Assembly (NCBI GenBank): GCA_021780095.1
Contig: JAJXZK010000222.1
Coordinates: 1-5,352 of the forward strand
Origin: Acidobacteriota bacterium
Lineage (GTDB): Bacteria > Acidobacteriota > Terriglobia > Terriglobales > Acidobacteriaceae
Length of the DNA: 5,352 nucleotides
Reading direction: 5' to 3'
Shown here: in pieces, positions 1-4,028 of the stretch
How the letters are laid out: each line of letters starts with the position of its first letter
Position numbering within the stretch: position 1 is the first letter of the stretch
Made by a program: the position numbers and the translations under genes
Notes under the pieces: generated by a model
Told to the model about the DNA's origin: nothing
Database searches by the model: none
The model's input: only the letters and a program-made list of their open reading frames with translations

Positions 1-1
1 C

Positions 2-1150
2 GCGCTGAATATTGTCGCCACCACGCTTTGCATGCGCTGCAAGGGAATGAAGCTGAATCGCATGCCATTGTTTGTATGGTTGATGCTGGTCACGTCCGTG
101 ATGGCGCTGGGGGGAATCCCTCCTTTGTCGGCTGCGCAAATCATGCTGTTGATCGATCGTTTTCTTGGCGCACATTTCTTTGATACTCAGGCCGGCGGAT
201 CGGCTGTGCTGTGGGCGCACTTCTTCTGGATCTTCGGTCATCCGGAAGTCTACATTCTGGTGCTGCCTGCCTTTGGATTTGTGAACGAAATTATCCCGGT
301 GTTTTCACGCAAGGCCATCTTCGGATACCCGGCGATGGTGGCGGCCTCTGTCGGAATCGGCTTTATCAGCTTCACCGTTTGGGCGCACCATATGTTCACG
401 GTTGGCATGAGCGCCGCAGCCAACACCGCTTTCGTGCTGTCGACGATGATCATCGCCGTCCCTACCGGAATTAAAATCTTCAACTGGCTGGCGACCATGT
501 GGGGCGGAAAAATTCATTTCACTGTCCCCATGCTGTTCTGCACGGCGTTCTTGTTTCAGTTCACGCTCTCCGGGTTGACGGGAATCATGTTGGCGGTGGC
601 CCCGTTCAACTGGCAACTGCACAACTCCTATTTCGTCGTTGCCCATTTTCATTACGTCATTGTCGGCGGAATTCTTTTCGCTCTGTTTGCCGCGTTCTAC
701 TACTGGTTCCCAAAAATCACCGGTCGCATGATGAGTGAAAAGTTGGGGAAATGGCATTTCTGGCTTTTCGTTCTAGGCTTCCAGATGACCTTCGATTTTA
801 TGCATATTGTCGGTCTGCTGGGCATGCCGCGCGAAATTTATACCTATGAGGCCGGCCATCACTGGGCGACGTGGAACCTGATCATGACGGTGGGCGCGTT
901 TCTCCAGGCGACTGCCGTACTCATCTTTGTCTACAACCTGGTGCGCTCTCATTTTTACGGCGAACTGGCGGGCAATGATCCATGGGACGCGTGGACGCTC
1001 GAGTGGGCCACTACCTCGCCTCCGCCCAGCTACAATTTCGCGGAAGATCCCATGGTCCGCAGCCGGCGACCGTTGTGGGATCTGAAACATCCGGAAGATC
1101 CCGACTGGGAGTATGAGATCGACACAGAAAATCGATTGGCGGCTCAATGA
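2..1150 (+). CDS. ctaD: Cytochrome c oxidase subunit I (aa3/caa3 type, A1 haem-copper family), 5' truncated
   Basis: This is the catalytic membrane subunit that reduces O2 to water at a haem a3-CuB centre and pumps protons. The frame is open from base 2, so the ATG at 32 is internal; 382 codons remain, and roughly the first 150-170 residues of a usual 530-560 are missing, including the helix II haem-a histidine and the D-channel entrance. Visible landmarks are HPEVY at 239-253 (CuB His, the Glu that defines A1 enzymes, and the Tyr that cross-links to His), the CuB pair HH at 386-391, the K-channel Lys at 473-475 within PTGIKIFNW, and HFH at 644-652 (haem a3 and haem a ligands). The hydrophilic tail carries the family hallmark DPWDAWTLEW near 974-1003. 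At the usual Mg-site HD pair the sequence reads HN (620-625). The stop overlaps the ctaE start by 4 bp. A subunit II gene is expected upstream, outside the window. Identity is certain; the subtype is inferred from HPEVY. Confidence 0.97.
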   Translation, partial: ALNIVATTLCMRCKGMKLNRMPLFVWLMLVTSVMALGGIPPLSAAQIMLLIDRFLGAHFFDTQAGGSAVLWAHFFWIFGHPEVYILVLPAFGFVNEIIPVFSRKAIFGYPAMVAASVGIGFISFTVWAHHMFTVGMSAAANTAFVLSTMIIAVPTGIKIFNWLATMWGGKIHFTVPMLFCTAFLFQFTLSGLTGIMLAVAPFNWQLHNSYFVVAHFHYVIVGGILFALFAAFYYWFPKITGRMMSEKLGKWHFWLFVLGFQMTFDFMHIVGLLGMPREIYTYEAGHHWATWNLIMTVGAFLQATAVLIFVYNLVRSHFYGELAGNDPWDAWTLEWATTSPPPSYNFAEDPMVRSRRPLWDLKHPEDPDWEYEIDTENRLAAQ

Positions 1151-1746
1151 TGACGACGATCCCGTTCACCTTCGACGTGAAAGACGATCCGTGGGAGTTG
1201 CCGTACCGGGGAAGCGTCGGCATGTGGTGTCTGATCACCGCTGAATCCGCCATGTTTTTGATCTTTGTCGTCGCCTACATTTACTACATGGGCAAGAGTC
1301 TCAGCGGCCCCACGCCGAAGGAAATCCTCAAAGTCCCGATTTTCGGCACGATCTGTTTGCTCTCCAGCAGTCTCACCGTTCATCTATCGGTGGACGGCTT
1401 GAAAAAGAAAAGCCAGTTGTCATTTATCGGCTGGCTGGCAGGCACGATTTTGCTGGGAATGATCTTTCTGCTGGGTACGGCAAAAGAGTGGCTCGACCTG
1501 ATTTACAAGCGTCACTTCACCATCCACACCAGCCTGTTCGGCACAACGTTTTATTCTCTGGTGGGATTGCACGCGACCCACGTCCTGATTGGGCTGTTGA
1601 TGTTGATCGTGGTGTTGGTCCTGGGACTGTTCGGTGTCGTGGGTGAAGATCAAACCGACCATTTTCATACGTTGTCAATGTACTGGCATTTTGTCGATGC
1701 GGTATGGGTTGTTGTACTCACCGTTGTATATATCGTTGGAAGATGA
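1147..1746 (+). CDS. ctaE: Cytochrome c oxidase subunit III
   Basis: This is the 199-residue oxidase subunit III, a non-catalytic membrane subunit that stabilises subunit I and supports proton uptake. It is the short bacterial form, with five predicted membrane helices at about residues 24-46, 64-82, 94-112, 132-160 and 178-197, lacking the first two helices of seven-helix versions. Family marks are Glu33 in TAESAMF (the conserved buried Glu of helix III in longer homologues), GTAKEW at 110-115, TTFYSLVGLHATHVLIG at 133-149, and YWHFVDAVWV at 179-188 near the end. The start is the first of two tandem ATGs (1147 and 1150); the first overlaps the ctaD stop as ATGA, so translation is probably coupled. 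Only a weak GGCGG-like ribosome site lies upstream. The second ATG would shorten the protein by one residue. Identity is very secure. Confidence 0.96.
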   Translation: MMTTIPFTFDVKDDPWELPYRGSVGMWCLITAESAMFLIFVVAYIYYMGKSLSGPTPKEILKVPIFGTICLLSSSLTVHLSVDGLKKKSQLSFIGWLAGTILLGMIFLLGTAKEWLDLIYKRHFTIHTSLFGTTFYSLVGLHATHVLIGLLMLIVVLVLGLFGVVGEDQTDHFHTLSMYWHFVDAVWVVVLTVVYIVGR

Positions 1747-1762
1747 TGACAAGAAGAACACA

Positions 1763-2623
1763 ATGAGTACCGAACCGGAAAACAGCCGTTCATCCGTGCA
1801 CACAGTTCATATGCCCGCGCCGACTGCGTGGCCGTTTGTGCTGGCGATTGGGGTGACACTTCTGTTCGCTGGCCTGGTGACACAGTGGCCCATCAGCCTG
1901 TTGGGATGCGTGCTGATGCTGTTTGGCGCGGTCGGTTGGTTTCGCAATGTTTTTCCGCACGAGCAGCATGAGTCGGTATCCGTGACCACCGAATTGATAG
2001 AAATTAAAAGTTCACGCGAACAGGTGGCGCGCCTGCCCGCCGTAGGCTCACATCGTAAATTGCTGCCAGTGGAAAGATATACGCTGAGTGCCGGTGTCGA
2101 GGGCGGCTTGGCGGGCGGCGTTGCCATGATTGCTCCGGCGACGATCTTCGGGCTGATCCGCTTTCACAGTCTTTGGTATGCTCCCAATCTGCTGGCGGCC
2201 ATGGCGATCTCCGGATGGTCGGAGAGGAGCACATCGTTTCTCAGTTCATTCCATCTTGAAGGTTTGCTGGTGGCCGTGGTAGTGCATGCGCTGGCATCCA
2301 TACTGGTCGGCCTTCTTTATGGCGCTATTCTTCCAATGTTTCCCTGGGAGCCGATTGCCACCGCGGGATTTTTAGCGCCCATTTTCTGGAGCGGACTTTT
2401 ATACGGAGGACTGGCGGCCGTCAATCCCACCATGAATCAGCGGATCGATTGGCTGTGGTTCATTGCGTCTCAGATTGCCTTCGGCCTGGTCGCCGGCTTC
2501 GTCGTGAACCTGCACGTCCGCGTGCGTACGCCGCAGTTCCAGGCAAGACCGTTTGCAGAGCGCGCCGGGTTGATCTCGCAGGGAATGGAAGGAGAACCAC
2601 GCGACGAGGACCGCAATCAATGA
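1763..2623 (+). CDS. Uncharacterised multi-spanning membrane protein of the oxidase cluster
   Basis: The product is 286 residues with no named family that I can assign. After a polar N-terminus, residues 17-25 (MPAPTAWPF) lead into a two-helix hairpin (about 24-40 and 43-60) that ends in GWFRNVFPHEQHE. This part resembles small subunit IV/CtaF-like accessory proteins of bacterial oxidases, which is recall, not a search result. A polar stretch (66-108) follows. Then comes a second domain with about four helices: a glycine- and alanine-rich one (112-133), then about 165-190, 200-220 and 229-250. It contains YAPNLLAAM, NPTMNQRIDW and SQIAFGLVAGFVV, and ends in a charged tail. No metal-ligand cluster or haem motif is visible. 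The ATG at 1763 follows ctaE by 16 bp with a weak AAGAAG ribosome site; ATG 1811 (residue 17) is an alternative. Its stop overlaps the next start by 4 bp. The context argues for a structural or assembly role in the oxidase or in an oxidase-bc assembly. The gene is real; its function is unknown. Confidence 0.85.
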   Translation: MSTEPENSRSSVHTVHMPAPTAWPFVLAIGVTLLFAGLVTQWPISLLGCVLMLFGAVGWFRNVFPHEQHESVSVTTELIEIKSSREQVARLPAVGSHRKLLPVERYTLSAGVEGGLAGGVAMIAPATIFGLIRFHSLWYAPNLLAAMAISGWSERSTSFLSSFHLEGLLVAVVVHALASILVGLLYGAILPMFPWEPIATAGFLAPIFWSGLLYGGLAAVNPTMNQRIDWLWFIASQIAFGLVAGFVVNLHVRVRTPQFQARPFAERAGLISQGMEGEPRDEDRNQ

Positions 2624-3402
2624 TGGCAAAGATTCCAACGCTGGGAGCAACGATGATCGCCGCAATATTTTTGCTGGCGTCGGTCGGGTGCGATCATTTG
2701 CCCGGCAAGCCCGGATTTCGTCCAGAAACGCTACGTCCGGATCAGACAGTCGATTTCAACGTTTTGTACAAGGCCAACTGTTCGGCATGTCACGGAGACC
2801 GCGGGTTGAGTGGCCCGGCGTTGCCGCTGAACAATCCCGTATATCTCGCCTGGGCGGGGAAGGAACATATGCTTCCCATCGTTGCCAGTGGAAAGTCCCT
2901 TCAGTCCATGCACGCCTTCGCTCAGTCAGCAGGCGGTATGCTGACCGACCAGCAGGTGAACATCATTGTCGACGGGATGATTGCCAAATGGGGAAGGCCA
3001 GCCATTTTAGATGGAACAAATCCGCCCGGCTATAACCCGACAACCACTCCGGATATTGCCGCGGGCAAGACAGCATTCCAGGCCCACTGCGCGGGCTGCC
3101 ACGGAGAAGACGGGGCGGGTGCGACCGCAACCGGCGCCGCTGCGAAACATGGTGTCACCGGTTCCATTGTCGATCCAACGTATCTTTCATTGATTAGCGA
3201 TCGAGGCTTGCGGGACCTGGTTGTTGCCGGCGTACCCCGTGAAGGAATGCCGGACTGGCGCGGCGATGGATCCGTCAAGCCCATGACCGACAAGGAAGTC
3301 ACCGACGTGGTTGCGTGGCTGGGATCGCATCGAGTTCAGTTTCCCGGTCAGCCATTTCCAAGTGCGCCGGTGGCCGGTGCCGAAAACTCCAAAGGGAAGT
3401 AA
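2620..3402 (+). CDS. Dihaem cytochrome c, probable lipoprotein
   Basis: This 260-residue protein probably carries electrons between the quinol-oxidising complex encoded downstream and the oxidase encoded upstream. The N-terminus is a signal peptide with a hydrophobic core (about 9-22) ending in ASVGC; Cys24 fits lipidation, although Ser rather than Leu at -3 makes the lipobox imperfect. Two class I cytochrome c domains follow. The first has CSACH at 54-58 and a likely axial Met97 in SMHAFAQ. The second has CAGCH at 157-161 and a likely axial Met210 in GMPDW. Each ends in a typical helix (LTDQQVNIIVDGMI; MTDKEVTDVVAWL). The linker around 127-145 is rich in Pro, Thr and Asn. The start overlaps the previous stop (ATGA at 2620) with GAGGA at 2606-2610; an adjacent ATG at 2623 is equally possible. 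The protein would sit on the periplasmic face, anchored by lipid. Its exact partner is inferred from gene order. Confidence 0.93.
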   Translation: MMAKIPTLGATMIAAIFLLASVGCDHLPGKPGFRPETLRPDQTVDFNVLYKANCSACHGDRGLSGPALPLNNPVYLAWAGKEHMLPIVASGKSLQSMHAFAQSAGGMLTDQQVNIIVDGMIAKWGRPAILDGTNPPGYNPTTTPDIAAGKTAFQAHCAGCHGEDGAGATATGAAAKHGVTGSIVDPTYLSLISDRGLRDLVVAGVPREGMPDWRGDGSVKPMTDKEVTDVVAWLGSHRVQFPGQPFPSAPVAGAENSKGK

Positions 3403-3421
3403 ACCTGCGAAGGGCCGCAAC

Positions 3422-3426
3422 AGGAG
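3422..3426 (+). promoter_or_regulatory. Ribosome binding site deciding the Rieske start
   Basis: AGGAG lies five bases before the GTG at 3432, inside the 29-bp gap after the cytochrome c gene. It is the strongest ribosome site in the gap and favours GTG 3432 over ATG 3483, which has only a weak GAGA upstream. Confidence 0.65.
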
Positions 3427-3431
3427 TGAGC

Positions 3432-4028
3432 GTGAAGAACCCATTGAAGGACTTAATCAAGAACCCCATCGCCGAGAATCCGATGAACGAGCCGAGCGAG
3501 CACTCGCGCAGAAAATTCCTTTTCAAGGTGGCTTTGTTGCTGAATGGCGCAGTCGGCGCCGTCCTGGCTGTGCCGGTCTTTGGGTATCTCTTCGGACCAT
3601 TTTTCAGAAAAAATTCCAGTTATAACAACTGGGTTCCTGTAGGAAATCTTGAGCAGTTTCCACCGGGAGAAACGCGGCTGGGGAAATATCGCAATCCCAT
3701 GGGAACGCCAGCCGATGGACAGACTCGCACCTTGCCATGCTGGGTACGGCATATTGCGAACAATCAGTTTCAGGTTTTTGCCATCAACTGCGCTCACATG
3801 GACTGCCCAGTGCACTGGTTTCCACAATCCAAACTGTTCATGTGTCCTTGCCATGGCGGCGTGTACTACCAGGATGGTGCTGTCGCTGCCGGACCTCCGC
3901 CGCGCGGCCTATTCCAGTACAAGTACCGAATCGTCGGCAATCAACTTCTGATCTGGGCGGGAGAATTACCCACCCTGTCGACCGAAGCCAGCAATGCCAG
4001 GCCGGAGTGCAGCTCATGCCAGGGTTAA
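3432..4028 (+). CDS. qcrA: Rieske [2Fe-2S] iron-sulfur protein of a bc-type quinol:cytochrome c oxidoreductase
   Basis: This subunit takes the first electron from quinol at the Qo site and shuttles it to a c-type haem. From GTG 3432 it has 198 residues. A twin-arginine motif, SRRKFLFK (25-32), precedes one membrane helix (about 33-57, ending in FGPFF), as in Tat-exported, uncleaved Rieske proteins. The cluster boxes are complete: CAHMDC (120-125) and CPCHGGVY (138-145). These give ligands C120, H122, C138 and H141, and a probable disulfide C125-C140. The Pro loop is GPPPRG (154-159). Gly143 stands where high-potential Rieske proteins have Ser, and Tyr145 is retained, a pattern associated with low-potential menaquinol enzymes. 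The C-terminus ends in an unusual CSSC (193-196). ATG 3483 would give 181 residues and a shorter Tat n-region; I prefer GTG because of its ribosome site. The gene overlaps cytochrome b by 13 bp. Confidence 0.94.
   Translation: MKNPLKDLIKNPIAENPMNEPSEHSRRKFLFKVALLLNGAVGAVLAVPVFGYLFGPFFRKNSSYNNWVPVGNLEQFPPGETRLGKYRNPMGTPADGQTRTLPCWVRHIANNQFQVFAINCAHMDCPVHWFPQSKLFMCPCHGGVYYQDGAVAAGPPPRGLFQYKYRIVGNQLLIWAGELPTLSTEASNARPECSSCQG
4004..4007 (+). promoter_or_regulatory. Ribosome binding site for cytochrome b inside the Rieske gene
   Basis: GGAG, eight bases before ATG 4016, lies within the last codons of the Rieske gene. It supports ATG 4016 as the cytochrome b start and places initiation before the Rieske stop, so the two subunits are probably translationally coupled. 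Confidence 0.6.

Noticed and set aside
32..34. ATG as the start of the oxidase subunit I gene
   Set aside because: The frame is open back to base 2 and the upstream codons (ALNIVATTLCMR) continue the family's conserved sequence, so this Met is internal and the gene is truncated by the window.
305..757. 150-codon open frame on the minus strand opposite subunit I
   Set aside because: Its translation is low in hydrophobic residues and rich in Arg, His, Glu and Gln, with no family motif, as expected from the complement of a membrane-protein gene.
1634..1762. An upstream in-frame start for the unknown membrane protein
   Set aside because: These 43 codons overlap the end of ctaE, including its conserved YWHFVDAVW codons, in another frame. 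ATG 1763 lies just after the ctaE stop and gives a sensible N-terminus.
2449..2619. An earlier in-frame start for the dihaem cytochrome c
   Set aside because: The translated stretch is Arg-rich, lies over the preceding gene in another frame, and would bury the signal peptide; the ATGA overlap at 2620 is typical of this cluster.
3315..3431. An earlier in-frame ATG for the Rieske protein
   Set aside because: It lies within the cytochrome c gene and would place a long basic stretch before the Tat motif; GTG 3432 has a proper ribosome site.
3403..3431. A terminator or promoter in the largest intergenic gap
   Set aside because: Twenty-nine bases with no stable hairpin plus T-run and no clear -35/-10 pair; it holds only the Rieske ribosome site.
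4008..4019. CSSC at the Rieske C-terminus as a haem-c site
   Set aside because: The next residue is Gln, not His, so it does not fit CxxCH.
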